This document shows, piece after piece, positions 30,014-39,199 of a DNA stretch of 39,904 nucleotides (positions are counted from its first letter, which is position 1; each line of letters opens with the position of its first letter). Both the position numbers and the translations under genes were made by a program. The stretch lies in contig CALCZU010000036.1 in the NCBI GenBank assembly GCA_937903155.1, forward strand, positions 1 through 39,904. Direction: 5' to 3'. The DNA is from an uncultured Bdellovibrionales bacterium (lineage in GTDB: Bacteria > Bdellovibrionota > FAC87 > UBA2466). Under the pieces are notes generated by a model. The model saw only the letters and a list, made by a program, of their open reading frames with translations, did no database searches and was not told the origin of the DNA.

Positions 30014-32932
30014 CTATCGATCTTCATCATCGTTTCTAGAAAAACGTGGACCCATATCATCGCTATCGTAATCGACGCGTGCTGGTCCTTCATCTTCCCG
30101 TTCTCTCGTAAAACTTTCATAACGCGAAGGTTCCGGACGATCCGAACCCGGGCGATCCATTCCTGGACGACCTCGTTCAGGACGCGGAATCGGTTCACGA
30201 TCTCGATTGTCGCGGTACCCACCGCCACCACGGTTATCTTGTCTGTCAAAATTGCGTCCGCCGCCTTGGCCACTGTCACGACCCCCATAGCCTCCACCGC
30301 CACCGCGTGGGCCACGGTCTCTGTCACCGCCACCGCCGCCATAACCACCACGGTTTCCACCGCCTTGGCCACCATCGCGATTACCGCCACGGTTGTTGCC
30401 ATAGCCACCGCCGCCGCCACCCGCACTGCGAGGACCGCGATCTCTATCACCCCCGTAGCCACCGCCACCGCCGCTGCGATTTCCGCCGCCACGACCACCA
30501 TAACCACCGCCGCCGCCACTGTTGCGCGGACCGCGATCTCTGTCTCCACCGCGATCACCGCCTCTAGGTTCTCGAGGTCTGTCATCCCTTTGACGATATT
30601 CTCTGGAGCGATCCGGACCCGAAGATCGGTTTCCGACATCGTCGCCTGGTTCATGATTTTCAGAATGATGCCGTCTGGGTTGGCGATCTCGGGGCTCTCT
30701 ATCGTCGTCGTGGTGCTCTCTTAACTCTGGCGGGGGAATCCGGCCTGAAGTCACTGGCAATGACGATTCTTTCGGAGCTCCTTCTTCTGAAGAAGTTTCG
30801 CTTTTTTCACGAGGAGGAGGAGTCGGAGCGGGATCTCTTGGGAGAAGCGCTTTTCTCGACAACCGGATTTTGCCCATCGGATCGACTTCAAGGCATTTTA
30901 CCTTGATGGTATCTCCGAGTTGAACAACATCTTCTACTCGTCGCACTCTAAAATGTTCGAGTTCAGAAATATGGCAAAGGCCTTCTGTGCCAGGAATGAT
31001 TTCTACAAAGGCACCGAAGTCCGCAATACGGGTGATCTTACCTTCGTAAGTTTTTCCAGGTTCTGGCTCTTCCACAATCGAATTGATGATATCAATCGCT
31101 TTTTGAGCGCTTTCTTGATCTGTCGACGCGATATTGATTTTACCGTCGTCTTCGATGTCGATTTTAACGCCCGTTCTTTCGATGATACTGCGAATAACTT
31201 TTCCGCCGCTTCCGATGACTTCGCGAACTTTATCCGGCTTCACTTTCAAGGTGAAGATTCGCGGAGCGTATCTCGAAACCGTTTCGCGTGGAGCACTTAA
31301 GATTTCATTCATCTTAGAAAGAACATGAAGTCTACCTTCGCGAGCTTGCGAAAGGGCTTCTTCCATAATTTCTCGGCTCACTCCGCCGATCTTTAAATCC
31401 ATCTGAAACGCGGTCACCCCATCTTGAGTTCCACAGACTTTAAAGTCCATATCGCCCAAATGATCTTCGTCGCCTAAGATATCCGAAAGAATCGCGTATT
31501 TATCGCCTTCTTTAATCAATCCCATTGCAACGCCAGCGACTGCTTTAGTAATCGGCACACCGGCATCCATCATTGCAAGCGAACCACTACAAACCGTCGC
31601 CATCGAAGAAGAACCATTCGACTCTAAAACTTCAGAGACTAAACGAATCGTGTAGGGAAATTGTTCTCTTGGAGGAATGACAAATGACAGGGCTCGTTCT
31701 GCTAAAAATCCATGACCAATTTCTCGTCGGCCAGGAGGTCTTGCACTGCGGGCTTCCCCTACCGAAAACGGAGGGAAATTATAATGCAAGAGGAAGGTCT
31801 TATCGTAAGATCCTGTCACTGCATCAATCATCTGCTCATCATCGGAAGTTCCCAAAGTGAGAGCTCCCAAAACTTGAGTTTCGCCACGAGTAAAAAGAGC
31901 CGAACCATGAACACGCGGTAAAAGCGTTGTTTCACAAGTAATCGGACGAATTTCTGTGAACGGTCTGCCGTCGATACGGACTTTCGTATTGACCGTTTTT
32001 TCACGGGCATACGCCGCTTTCAGCTCTTCGTAATAACCGCCAACAAGTTTATTTTTAACTTTGTCTTCTTCGGTTTTAGCTTCAGCGACTCCGAACTTTT
32101 CTTCGATTTTCTTTTTCACTTCGCTCAAAGCTTCATAACGCGCTAATTTTTCGCGCACTGCGAAAGCTTTTTCGAAATGTCCCCAAAATGCTTTACGGAT
32201 ACTGGCTTTTAAAGCCTCATCTTTAGGTGGGGTCGTGTAGGTTCGTTTTTCGCGTCCTACTTTGCTTTTCAATTCTTCCTGTAAGTCAAAAATGACTTTC
32301 ATTTCTGATTGCGCGTAATCTAAAGCATCACAAAGTTCCGCTTCACTCACTTCTTTTGAGCTACCTTCGACCATGATGGTTCCCGTTTTCACAGCGGAGA
32401 CCAAAAGATCGATGCGGCTATTAGGAAGGTCTTGTGGAGGAATGTTGGTGACGAATTTTCCATCCAGCATTCCCACTCGAATTGCAGCCGTTGGACCTGC
32501 CCACGGAATATCCGAGATGTGAAGTGCCGCACTCGCAGCAATCGATGCCACCACTTCGGGTTCGTTCACTCCGTCGTTGGAGAGAAGAACTGCCGTCACA
32601 ATGGTGTCGAACAAATAATCTTCAGGGAAAAGAGGACGAATCGGTCTATCAATCAGACGAGCGCACAAGGTCGCTTTATCCGAAGGCTTAGCCTCTCTTT
32701 TGAAAAAACCGCCGGGGATTCTTCCTGCGGAATAATATTTTTCTTGAAAATCCACGGTAAGTGGAAAGAAATCAGTATTGGCACCGAGCTTGCGACTGGA
32801 AACTACGGTCACTAGAACCATCGTCTCTCCGTAAGTCGCAAGAACTGAACTGTCTGCTTGTTTGGCTAATTTGCCGGTTTGCAACGATAGACGTCTACCG
32901 CCGTAGTCTGTACTTACTTCGACAACACTCAT
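30014..32932 (-). CDS. pnp: Polynucleotide phosphorylase with long Arg/Gly-rich tail
   Basis: PNPase is the trimeric 3'-5' phosphorolytic exoribonuclease of RNA turnover. Residues 1 to about 694 are ordinary: two RNase PH domains (second one with FLLHYNFPPFSVGEA and MMDAGVPITKAVAGVAMGL), a KH domain (VREVIGSGGKVIRSIIE) and an S1 domain (YEGKITRIADFGAFVEIIPG). The remaining 278 or so residues are extraordinary: a Pro/Glu/Ser stretch, an Arg/Asp/His-rich stretch, then repeated R-G-G, Y-G-G and G-G-D-R-D-R-G-P-R units, and an acidic end. E. coli PNPase ends near 710. The tail resembles eukaryotic RGG-box RNA-binding regions. It follows rpsO by 27 bases. Confidence 0.97.
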   Translation of the reverse strand: MSVVEVSTDYGGRRLSLQTGKLAKQADSSVLATYGETMVLVTVVSSRKLGANTDFFPLTVDFQEKYYSAGRIPGGFFKREAKPSDKATLCARLIDRPIRPLFPEDYLFDTIVTAVLLSNDGVNEPEVVASIAASAALHISDIPWAGPTAAIRVGMLDGKFVTNIPPQDLPNSRIDLLVSAVKTGTIMVEGSSKEVSEAELCDALDYAQSEMKVIFDLQEELKSKVGREKRTYTTPPKDEALKASIRKAFWGHFEKAFAVREKLARYEALSEVKKKIEEKFGVAEAKTEEDKVKNKLVGGYYEELKAAYAREKTVNTKVRIDGRPFTEIRPITCETTLLPRVHGSALFTRGETQVLGALTLGTSDDEQMIDAVTGSYDKTFLLHYNFPPFSVGEARSARPPGRREIGHGFLAERALSFVIPPREQFPYTIRLVSEVLESNGSSSMATVCSGSLAMMDAGVPITKAVAGVAMGLIKEGDKYAILSDILGDEDHLGDMDFKVCGTQDGVTAFQMDLKIGGVSREIMEEALSQAREGRLHVLSKMNEILSAPRETVSRYAPRIFTLKVKPDKVREVIGSGGKVIRSIIERTGVKIDIEDDGKINIASTDQESAQKAIDIINSIVEEPEPGKTYEGKITRIADFGAFVEIIPGTEGLCHISELEHFRVRRVEDVVQLGDTIKVKCLEVDPMGKIRLSRKALLPRDPAPTPPPREKSETSSEEGAPKESSLPVTSGRIPPPELREHHDDDREPRDRQPRRHHSENHEPGDDVGNRSSGPDRSREYRQRDDRPREPRGGDRGGDRDRGPRNSGGGGGYGGRGGGNRSGGGGGYGGDRDRGPRSAGGGGGGYGNNRGGNRDGGQGGGNRGGYGGGGGDRDRGPRGGGGGYGGRDSGQGGGRNFDRQDNRGGGGYRDNRDREPIPRPERGRPGMDRPGSDRPEPSRYESFTREREDEGPARVDYDSDDMGPRFSRNDDEDR

Positions 32933-32959
32933 GTCGCCCTTCTCTCTTTTTTTTGGAGA

Positions 32960-33229
32960 TTATTTTCTAATATTCAATCGTTCAATCACTGTCTGGTAAC
33001 GCTTTTCATCGCTGCCTCTTAGGTAATCCAAAAGACGACGGCGAGTGGCAACCATTTTCAATAATCCACGTCGAGAATGATGATCTTTAATGTGACTCTT
33101 AAAGTGCGGCGTCAAAGAGTTAATTCTCTCTGTCAAAAGCGCAACTTGAACCTCAGGCGATCCGGTATCCCGTTCGTGTTTTCTGTAACCAGTGATTATT
33201 TCTGCCTTTTTTAACTTCTCACTATTCAA
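32960..33229 (-). CDS. rpsO: 30S ribosomal protein S15
   Basis: S15 binds the three-way junction of 16S rRNA early in 30S assembly. The 89-residue protein has the conserved KHERDTGSPEVQVALLTERI and HFKSHIKDHHSRRGLLKMV segments, which carry the rRNA-contacting residues, and RRRLLDYLRGSDEKRYQ. Classical order truB-rpsO-pnp is kept, with 57 and 27 base gaps. In many bacteria S15 represses its own mRNA through a structured leader; the short gap upstream here could hold such a structure but none was identified. Confidence 0.97.
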   Translation of the reverse strand: MNSEKLKKAEIITGYRKHERDTGSPEVQVALLTERINSLTPHFKSHIKDHHSRRGLLKMVATRRRLLDYLRGSDEKRYQTVIERLNIRK

Positions 33230-33286
33230 TTGATATCCCTTTTTTTACACTTCAAATAAATTATCAATAAATTAACTGGAAGACTC

Positions 33287-34060
33287 TTAACATCCCTTTT
33301 TCCCAAAGGCAAACTCAGAGTGTGCTCCGGAACGGTCCAAACCGCGTCGGTGCACCAATGCTTCTTGAGAAAGAAGACGCACATAATGCTCGTACGCCGA
33401 GCGGTAGGCATCATCCAAATCTCCTTTCAAATCATCTACTGTTTTGCTTTCAGAAAGTTGAAATTGTCCACAGGACAAGCGTCTTAACTCAGTCAGGTGA
33501 GCAACGCTTCCAAGCTTCTTTCCGATTTCGTCGGCCAACGCTCGGATGTAAGTGCCTTTGGAACAGGACACTTCAAATTCAATAAACGGTAAATCCATCG
33601 AAATAAATTTCATGGTAAAAAGTTGGACCGCGATTTTCTCGCGCTCGACTTCAATATTTTGGCGAGCCAACGTGTAAAGTCTCACTCCGTCGATTTTTTT
33701 CGCCGAAAACATCGGAGGTGTCTGATGCCATTCGCCTTCAAAAGATTTCAAAACAGTCTCGACTTGCTTTTCCGTCAGCTCGGGTACTGGCATCTCTTGA
33801 GTGGGATTGCCCGTCACATCCATGCTATCTGTCGAAACGCCGAGTTTTAGGCGCGCGCGATAGGATTTATCGGCATTCAAAAGGAGATTAGAAAGACGCG
33901 TCGCTTTTCCTAACAAAACGACAAGCACGCCCGTCGCAAACGGATCTAAGCTTCCTGCATGTCCTACTTTTGTTCCCGGATAAAGACGTTTCACGTCTCT
34001 CACAACGTCAAAACTCGTGGGACCCGCCTTTTTATCTACGATTAAAACTCCAGCATTCAT
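33287..34060 (-). CDS. truB: tRNA pseudouridine-55 synthase TruB
   Basis: TruB isomerises U55 in the T loop of nearly all tRNAs. The catalytic Asp is D39 in HAGSLDPFATGVLVVLLG, followed by the family K-A-T-R-L and by SYRARLKLGVSTDSMDVTGN. QTPPMFSAKKIDGVRLYTLA and CSKGTYIRALADEIG are the other conserved motifs. The 257-residue length suggests that the C-terminal PUA domain is short or partly absent (E. coli TruB has 314). It starts 8 bases after rbfA. Confidence 0.95.
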   Translation of the reverse strand: MNAGVLIVDKKAGPTSFDVVRDVKRLYPGTKVGHAGSLDPFATGVLVVLLGKATRLSNLLLNADKSYRARLKLGVSTDSMDVTGNPTQEMPVPELTEKQVETVLKSFEGEWHQTPPMFSAKKIDGVRLYTLARQNIEVEREKIAVQLFTMKFISMDLPFIEFEVSCSKGTYIRALADEIGKKLGSVAHLTELRRLSCGQFQLSESKTVDDLKGDLDDAYRSAYEHYVRLLSQEALVHRRGLDRSGAHSEFAFGKKGC

Positions 34061-34068
34061 AAATTTTT

Positions 34069-34422
34069 TTAGGCTTTCTGTGATTCAATTTCGTGAAAGA
34101 GGTACATAAGGCGGTTCACATTTTCCGAGTGGTGGTCTTCAATGAACTCGAGCTCGGGAACATGTCTCATCTCGAGATTTTGCCCGAGTTTTCTTCGAAT
34201 AAACGGAGAAACTTTGGAAATGGATTTTTTTATTTCCTTCACGGGAGTCGTTTTATCCATCATTCCCATCGAATAAAAAACCTTCGCCATCCGCAAATCA
34301 GACGCGAGTTCTACATCGGTTACAACCATGTTTCTTAAATTAGGATCCGAAACCTCTTGGAGAAAAACACGCGATATTTCTCCCAGCACAATCGAATTTA
34401 CTTTTTGCGAACGTCTACTCAA
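34069..34422 (-). CDS. rbfA: Ribosome-binding factor A
   Basis: RbfA is a small KH-fold protein that binds the 30S subunit during maturation and cold adaptation. The 117-residue protein opens MSRRSQKVNSIVLGEISRVF and has VTDVELASDLRMAKVFYSM and VSPFIRRKLGQNLEMRHVPE, the conserved strands and helix of the family with the 'L-R-M-A-K-V-F-Y/V' core. Its ATG overlaps the infB stop by four bases, indicating coupled translation. Confidence 0.93.
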   Translation of the reverse strand: MSRRSQKVNSIVLGEISRVFLQEVSDPNLRNMVVTDVELASDLRMAKVFYSMGMMDKTTPVKEIKKSISKVSPFIRRKLGQNLEMRHVPELEFIEDHHSENVNRLMYLFHEIESQKA

Positions 34423-37079
34423 ACAAGAACCTCTTGGCGGATTTCTTCTTTAATAAATGCTTCAAATTGATCGCCGAGCTTTAAGTCATTAAAGTTTTCA
34501 AGCCCGATTCCGCACTCAAATCCTTGCGCAACTTCTTTTACGTCGTCCTTAAAACGTCTCAACGAAGTAATTTTTCCTTCGTAAATGACTCGATTGTCAC
34601 GAAGGAGTCTTAAGAAGCAACCGCGGATGACTTTTCCGTCAATCACGGAGCTTCCGGCGATGGTTCCGCCTTTCGGAACCGTAAAGACATTTCTGACTTC
34701 CGCTCTTCCAATGACTTTTTCTTTAATGACCGCATCCAGAAGACCGAGCATTAGATTCTTCACGTCTTCGAGAAGATCGTAAATGATCGTGTAAGTTCTT
34801 AGCTGAACTTTCTGAGCTTCTGCAAGTTTCTGTGACTTCAAATCGGGTCGAACGTTGAAACCTAAGATCACCGCGCGACTTGCTTGCGCTAACATCACAT
34901 CGCTCTCAGTAATTCCGCCAGAACCTACGTGAAGAATCTTCACTTTCGTTTTTTCTTGTGGAAGTTTATTCAGAGCTTCTCTTAACGCTTCGGCACTTCC
35001 CTGCACGTCCGCTTTTAAAATCAAACGCAGTTCTTTTCCGTCGCCGGTCGCAGAGGCGGCCAAAAGTTCTTCCAGCGTTTTCGGTTTCAGCGCTTCAGCC
35101 GCTAAGACTTTAATCTTATTCTCTCTCTCCGATGTAAGTTCCCGGGCGATTTTTTCATCTGCTGCGGCGAAAAACTCATCGCCTACATTAGGCACTCCAG
35201 GAAGGCCTAAAACTTCCACGGGAGTACTCGGCATCGCTTCGTTTAAACGCTTACCGAAAGAGTCGGTTAAAGCACGAACTTTTCCGAAACTCACACCACT
35301 CACCACGATATCGCCGGTTGCGAGTTTTCCTTGTTGAACTAACAGAGTTGCAACCGGGCCTCGGTTTTTATCGAGTCTCGATTCGACCACAGTTCCTCGA
35401 GCAGGCATTTCGTAGTTGGCTTTTAAATCGAGCATTTCAGCCTGCAAAAGAATCGATTCTAAAAGTTCGGGAATGCCTTTTCCGGTTTTTGCGGAGACGT
35501 TCGCATAAAGTGTGTCTCCGCCCCATTCTTCAGGGTTTAAATCGTGTCCCGAAAGAGTTTGTTTAATTCGATCGGGATTTGCATCGGGAAGATCACATTT
35601 GTTGATAGCCACGATAAGAGGAACGCCCGCCGCTTTCGCATGAGCAACCGATTCCAATGTTTGAGGCATCACTCCATCAATCGCCGAGACAACGAGAATC
35701 ACGATATCTGTGACCTTTGCACCTCGCGCACGCATCGCCGTAAAAGCTTCGTGACCTGGAGTATCGATGAAAGTAATTTTTCCTTTGGCGTGATCGACTT
35801 GGTAAGCTCCAATATGTTGGGTAATCCCACCCGCTTCTCCAGAAGCAACTTTTGTTTTTCGAATCGCATCTAAAAGCGAAGTTTTCCCATGATCCACATG
35901 TCCCATAATCGTAACTACGGGAGGACGTGGAAGCATTTTTTCGGGAGAAAGATCCACTGATGGAACGTAATCCTCTTCCTTAAACATTTTCTGTTTAACT
36001 TCGTACTGAAACTCTTGAGCGACTAAAGTGGCAGTATCCAGATCAATCGATTGATTGATCGTCGCTGCGACTCCCATATTCATGAGTTTTCCGATCACTT
36101 GCGCAGCTTTGACGTTTAATTGCTTTGCAAACTCAGCGACAGTAATCTTCTCCGCCATTTCAACAACGCGTTTATGTTCAGCAGGTTTTGTTATTTGGGT
36201 TTTTAAAACTGGACGCGACATCGCACCCTTTTTCTTTTTAGTCGAGTGGACTAGCTCACGACGGAGATAATCCGACGTTTTGAAGACCGTACTCTGACGT
36301 TCCATCAAACGACGACGAGTCGCTTCGGGAGATGTCTCAACGACAGGCGTCAGATCAACTTCTTTCACTTTTCGAGGGCCATGTCCCGCAGCCGCTCCCG
36401 TTTTTGCAACGGCCGGTTTTGGAATCACTTTTTCGATCTTTTTCTCTCGAATTGGAGCTTTCGGTCCCACTTTTTCGGAGAGATGCTGTTCGGTCGCAAC
36501 TTTTTTAATAATCGAAGCGTAGACTCTCCTTGGTTTCGGTGGTGGTTCGGGTGCTACTGGAGCTGCAGGCTTTTCAGGTGACTTCGCAGCAACAACAGGC
36601 TCTGGAGTTTCAACGGGTGCGGTGGACTCTTTAACTTCTTCAGCTGCAGGGGCGTCTTCTCCCTCGGCGCTGACTTTTTGAGTCGCTTCCGTTTCGTTTT
36701 CTACTTGAGCCGCTGTTTCAAAGTTTTCTTCGGTTTCCGTCGCTTCATACTCTTCCGAAGGTTCAACAGGAACTTCTTCTACGACTTCTTCAGGAACCGC
36801 TTCGACTGCCTTTGCCGCAGAGGCACGGCGTCTAATTACCGTCGCGCCAACCCGCTTTTCAGTGACAGGTTTTTCGACCGATTCTTTTTTCGGAGGAGCT
36901 CCTTTGGGGAGCGGCTTATTTTTTCGATAATACTCTCTGACTGTCCTAACTTCTTCAAGTCCTAGAACACTCATTGTATTTTTTCCATCGATGCCCATTC
37001 TCTGCATGACTTCGATGAGGACATGAGAATCCACGCCCACTTCTTTTGCTAATTCGTAAACTTTAAGTTTTTGAACCAT
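34419..37079 (-). CDS. infB: Translation initiation factor IF-2
   Basis: IF-2 is the GTPase that places initiator tRNA and joins ribosomal subunits. The 886-residue protein starts with an IF2_N domain (VYELAKEVGVDSHVLIEVMQ), followed by a long Glu/Pro/Ala-rich and then Lys/Arg-rich linker (about 65-300) and a second N-terminal domain (ITVAEFAKQLNVKAAQVIG). The G domain has GHVDHGKTS (393-401), DTPGHEAF and NKCD, with the C-terminal domains II-IV following. Linker length is typical of deltaproteobacterial IF-2. Its start overlaps the nusA stop by one base (TAATG). The ylxR and ribosomal L7Ae-like genes often found between nusA and infB are absent. Confidence 0.97.
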   Translation of the reverse strand: MVQKLKVYELAKEVGVDSHVLIEVMQRMGIDGKNTMSVLGLEEVRTVREYYRKNKPLPKGAPPKKESVEKPVTEKRVGATVIRRRASAAKAVEAVPEEVVEEVPVEPSEEYEATETEENFETAAQVENETEATQKVSAEGEDAPAAEEVKESTAPVETPEPVVAAKSPEKPAAPVAPEPPPKPRRVYASIIKKVATEQHLSEKVGPKAPIREKKIEKVIPKPAVAKTGAAAGHGPRKVKEVDLTPVVETSPEATRRRLMERQSTVFKTSDYLRRELVHSTKKKKGAMSRPVLKTQITKPAEHKRVVEMAEKITVAEFAKQLNVKAAQVIGKLMNMGVAATINQSIDLDTATLVAQEFQYEVKQKMFKEEDYVPSVDLSPEKMLPRPPVVTIMGHVDHGKTSLLDAIRKTKVASGEAGGITQHIGAYQVDHAKGKITFIDTPGHEAFTAMRARGAKVTDIVILVVSAIDGVMPQTLESVAHAKAAGVPLIVAINKCDLPDANPDRIKQTLSGHDLNPEEWGGDTLYANVSAKTGKGIPELLESILLQAEMLDLKANYEMPARGTVVESRLDKNRGPVATLLVQQGKLATGDIVVSGVSFGKVRALTDSFGKRLNEAMPSTPVEVLGLPGVPNVGDEFFAAADEKIARELTSERENKIKVLAAEALKPKTLEELLAASATGDGKELRLILKADVQGSAEALREALNKLPQEKTKVKILHVGSGGITESDVMLAQASRAVILGFNVRPDLKSQKLAEAQKVQLRTYTIIYDLLEDVKNLMLGLLDAVIKEKVIGRAEVRNVFTVPKGGTIAGSSVIDGKVIRGCFLRLLRDNRVIYEGKITSLRRFKDDVKEVAQGFECGIGLENFNDLKLGDQFEAFIKEEIRQEVLV

Positions 37080-38488
37080 TATTCTTTCGAGGTCCCCTCT
37101 TGATTCGCAGGCACTTCTGTACCGCGCTCTTTTAATTGGTGCGCTTTCACTTCTGCTTTAAGTTTTTCAAACAATGCATCCGACGACATTTTTCGCTCGC
37201 CTTGGCTTCCTTTGACAATTTCTGCATGACGTTTTTTCATTTCATCATACTTGCCAGAGTTTTTGAAAGTTTCGGCATTCGCTTTGATCTCTTTCGCTTT
37301 TTCTTCCGTAAATCCAGGAACCGTTGAAAGAACCGCAATCTCCGCGTGCACCAACTGATCCACTGTCGTGAATCCGAAATGGTATAAGCTTTGAGTGAGC
37401 GTGTCGGTCATTCCTTCAATGGAGTTCAGCAGCGATTTTGCATGATCTTGTTTCTGAGCCTGACGTGACTCCGAAACAATGTCGAGTTTCCAACCTGTCA
37501 GAATACTTGCAAGCTTCACGTTTTGTCCGCGTTTTCCGATGGCAAGAGACAACTGATTATCGGCCACAACGATTTCCATCGAGTGCCCTTCTTCATCAAT
37601 TAAAACTTTAATCACTTCTGCAGGAGCTAGTGCATTGCAAACGAATCTAGTTTCATCCTGGTCCCACGGCACGATATCGATTTTTTCACCGCGAAGTTCT
37701 TGAACCACGTTTTGAACACGGGCTCCTTTGACGCCAACGCAAGCACCGACGGGATCGACATCGCTGTCGGTCGAGTGCACTGCAATTTTCGCGCGAATTC
37801 CGGGTTCTCTCGCACAACTTTTAATTTGAACAATTTCTTCAGCCACTTCAGGAACCTCTTGTTCGAAGAGCTGAATCAGAAGTTCTGGGCAAGTTCTTGA
37901 GAGAACAATTTTAGGTCCACGAGGCGTTTGCTGAACATCGATCAGATATCCGAGAACGCGATCATTTTGCTTAATATTTTCGCCAGGAATTTGTTCGCGA
38001 GTCGGAAGAATCGCGTCGGTTCTTCCCAAGTCAACAATGACACATCCGCGTTCGACACGTCGGCAGGTCCCGCTGACAAGTTCTCCTTTTCGGATATTAA
38101 ATTCGTTGTAAATTAAATCGCGTTCCGCATCTCTCACTTTTTGGATGATGACTTGTTTCGCAGTTTGCGCGGCAATTCGACCGAACTCTGAGGAATCCAT
38201 TTTGATCCCAATACTGTCACCGACAGCGACATCCGGATCGAGTTTTACGGCTTGGTCTTGAGTGATTTGCGTATTTTTATCAGTAATCGTATCGACAACT
38301 GTTTTAAATTGGAAAAGTTCGATTTCTCCCAAATCGTCGTTGAAATGGGCTTCGATATCCATTTCAAGTCCATATTTCTTTTTGGCAGCGGTGAGAAGTG
38401 CTGATTCCAGAGCTTCAACAAGCACTGTACGGCTGATGCCTTTTTCTTTTTCTACCGATTCAATTACTCTTCCTAATTCAGATGCCAT
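37079..38488 (-). CDS. nusA: Transcription elongation/termination factor NusA
   Basis: NusA binds RNA polymerase and nascent RNA, promoting pausing, termination and antitermination. The 469-residue protein has the N-terminal polymerase-binding domain (ALESALLTAAKKKYGLEMDI), an S1 domain (ELVSGTCRRVERGCVIVDLG, then ILPTREQI), and two KH domains (DPVGACVGVKGARVQNVVQE and NQLSLAIGKRGQNVKLASIL). A C-terminal helix-hairpin-helix region (GMTDTLTQSLYHFGFTTVDQ, then VPGFTEEKAKEIK) replaces the acidic repeats of E. coli. It lies 9 bases after rimP. Because NusA acts on terminators, the hairpin before rimP might be its own feedback site. Confidence 0.97.
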   Translation of the reverse strand: MASELGRVIESVEKEKGISRTVLVEALESALLTAAKKKYGLEMDIEAHFNDDLGEIELFQFKTVVDTITDKNTQITQDQAVKLDPDVAVGDSIGIKMDSSEFGRIAAQTAKQVIIQKVRDAERDLIYNEFNIRKGELVSGTCRRVERGCVIVDLGRTDAILPTREQIPGENIKQNDRVLGYLIDVQQTPRGPKIVLSRTCPELLIQLFEQEVPEVAEEIVQIKSCAREPGIRAKIAVHSTDSDVDPVGACVGVKGARVQNVVQELRGEKIDIVPWDQDETRFVCNALAPAEVIKVLIDEEGHSMEIVVADNQLSLAIGKRGQNVKLASILTGWKLDIVSESRQAQKQDHAKSLLNSIEGMTDTLTQSLYHFGFTTVDQLVHAEIAVLSTVPGFTEEKAKEIKANAETFKNSGKYDEMKKRHAEIVKGSQGERKMSSDALFEKLKAEVKAHQLKERGTEVPANQEGTSKE

Positions 38489-38497
38489 AACGCTCCT

Positions 38498-38998
38498 CTA
38501 CCTCGACTTTTCAAAATTCCAAATACGGTTTGCTTTTTTAATTTCGGTCAAAATAAGACCGACCTCTTTACCGGAGGAAAACACTTTGATTTGCCCCTCT
38601 GGGTTTACATCTTTTAAAACGCCTCTTAAATTTGCACCCACTCCCGGAATGGAAGCGTGCAACTCGATTTTCACTTCTTCTCCCACTACCTTGTTAAAGT
38701 CGTTGAGAAGTCTTAGACGAGAATCTAAGCCAGGCGAAGAGACTTCCAAATCATAAGACCCCTCCGTCAGATCTTCCTTTTCGATGACCGGTCCTAAAAG
38801 CGCATTCGCTTTTCTACAGTCTTCTAAAGAAGTAGGAGCATGGGTTTCGGAGACTTTTTCTACAAATATCCGGACTAAGGATGTGGGGCCTAAACGGACA
38901 TCCGCATCTACCACCCGCAGCCCATTGGGTTCGAGTGTTTCTGAAGAAAGGGAAATGACCTTTTCTTCTAAGTCTGATTTTTTGATAGAACTCACCAT
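38498..38998 (-). CDS. rimP: Ribosome maturation factor RimP
   Basis: RimP aids early 30S assembly. The 166-residue protein has the two-domain pattern: LRVVDADVRLGPTSLVRIFV (domain 1), TSLEDCRKANALLGPVI, and the conserved SYDLEVSSPGLDSRLRLLND linker, then the SH3-like second domain ending ILTEIKKANRIW. The ATG at 38998 is chosen because the family starts near here; the frame stays open upstream but has no good start close by. Unusually, a terminator hairpin and its U run occupy the 30 bases before the ATG, and no Shine-Dalgarno sequence is visible. Confidence 0.9.
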   Translation of the reverse strand: MVSSIKKSDLEEKVISLSSETLEPNGLRVVDADVRLGPTSLVRIFVEKVSETHAPTSLEDCRKANALLGPVIEKEDLTEGSYDLEVSSPGLDSRLRLLNDFNKVVGEEVKIELHASIPGVGANLRGVLKDVNPEGQIKVFSSGKEVGLILTEIKKANRIWNFEKSR

Positions 38999-39000
38999 AA

Positions 39001-39032
39001 TAAACAAAAAGCGGGCTCTTGCCCGCTTTTGA
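39001..39032 (-). terminator. Intrinsic terminator/attenuator hairpin abutting rimP start
   Basis: In the minus-strand RNA, AAAAGCGGGC and GCCCGCTTTT pair perfectly around AAGA and are followed by TTTTTGTTTATT directly before the rimP ATG (stem 39007-39030). This is a textbook intrinsic terminator placed at the end of the operon leader. It could end transcripts entering from upstream or attenuate the rimP-nusA-infB operon. Confidence 0.75.
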
Positions 39033-39199
39033 AACTCGCTCCTAAAGAGACGCCTTATCTTGTAGCAGTAAAGATTTAAGAAAACAAGAGGTTCCCCGGA
39101 GAGAACCCTAGGCCCAACGGAAAGTGACACCGCACTCTATCCCAACCTCATAGCAATCTAAAATATTGAAATCGCGAAGAATTTTTTATCAAAAAATGC

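Noticed and set aside
30007..30724. Long Ala/Val/Thr- and His/Arg-rich frames on both strands over the end of pnp
   Set aside because: They come from the repetitive GGN/CGN codons of the PNPase Gly/Arg tail read in other frames; the in-frame tail is continuous with the PNPase core.
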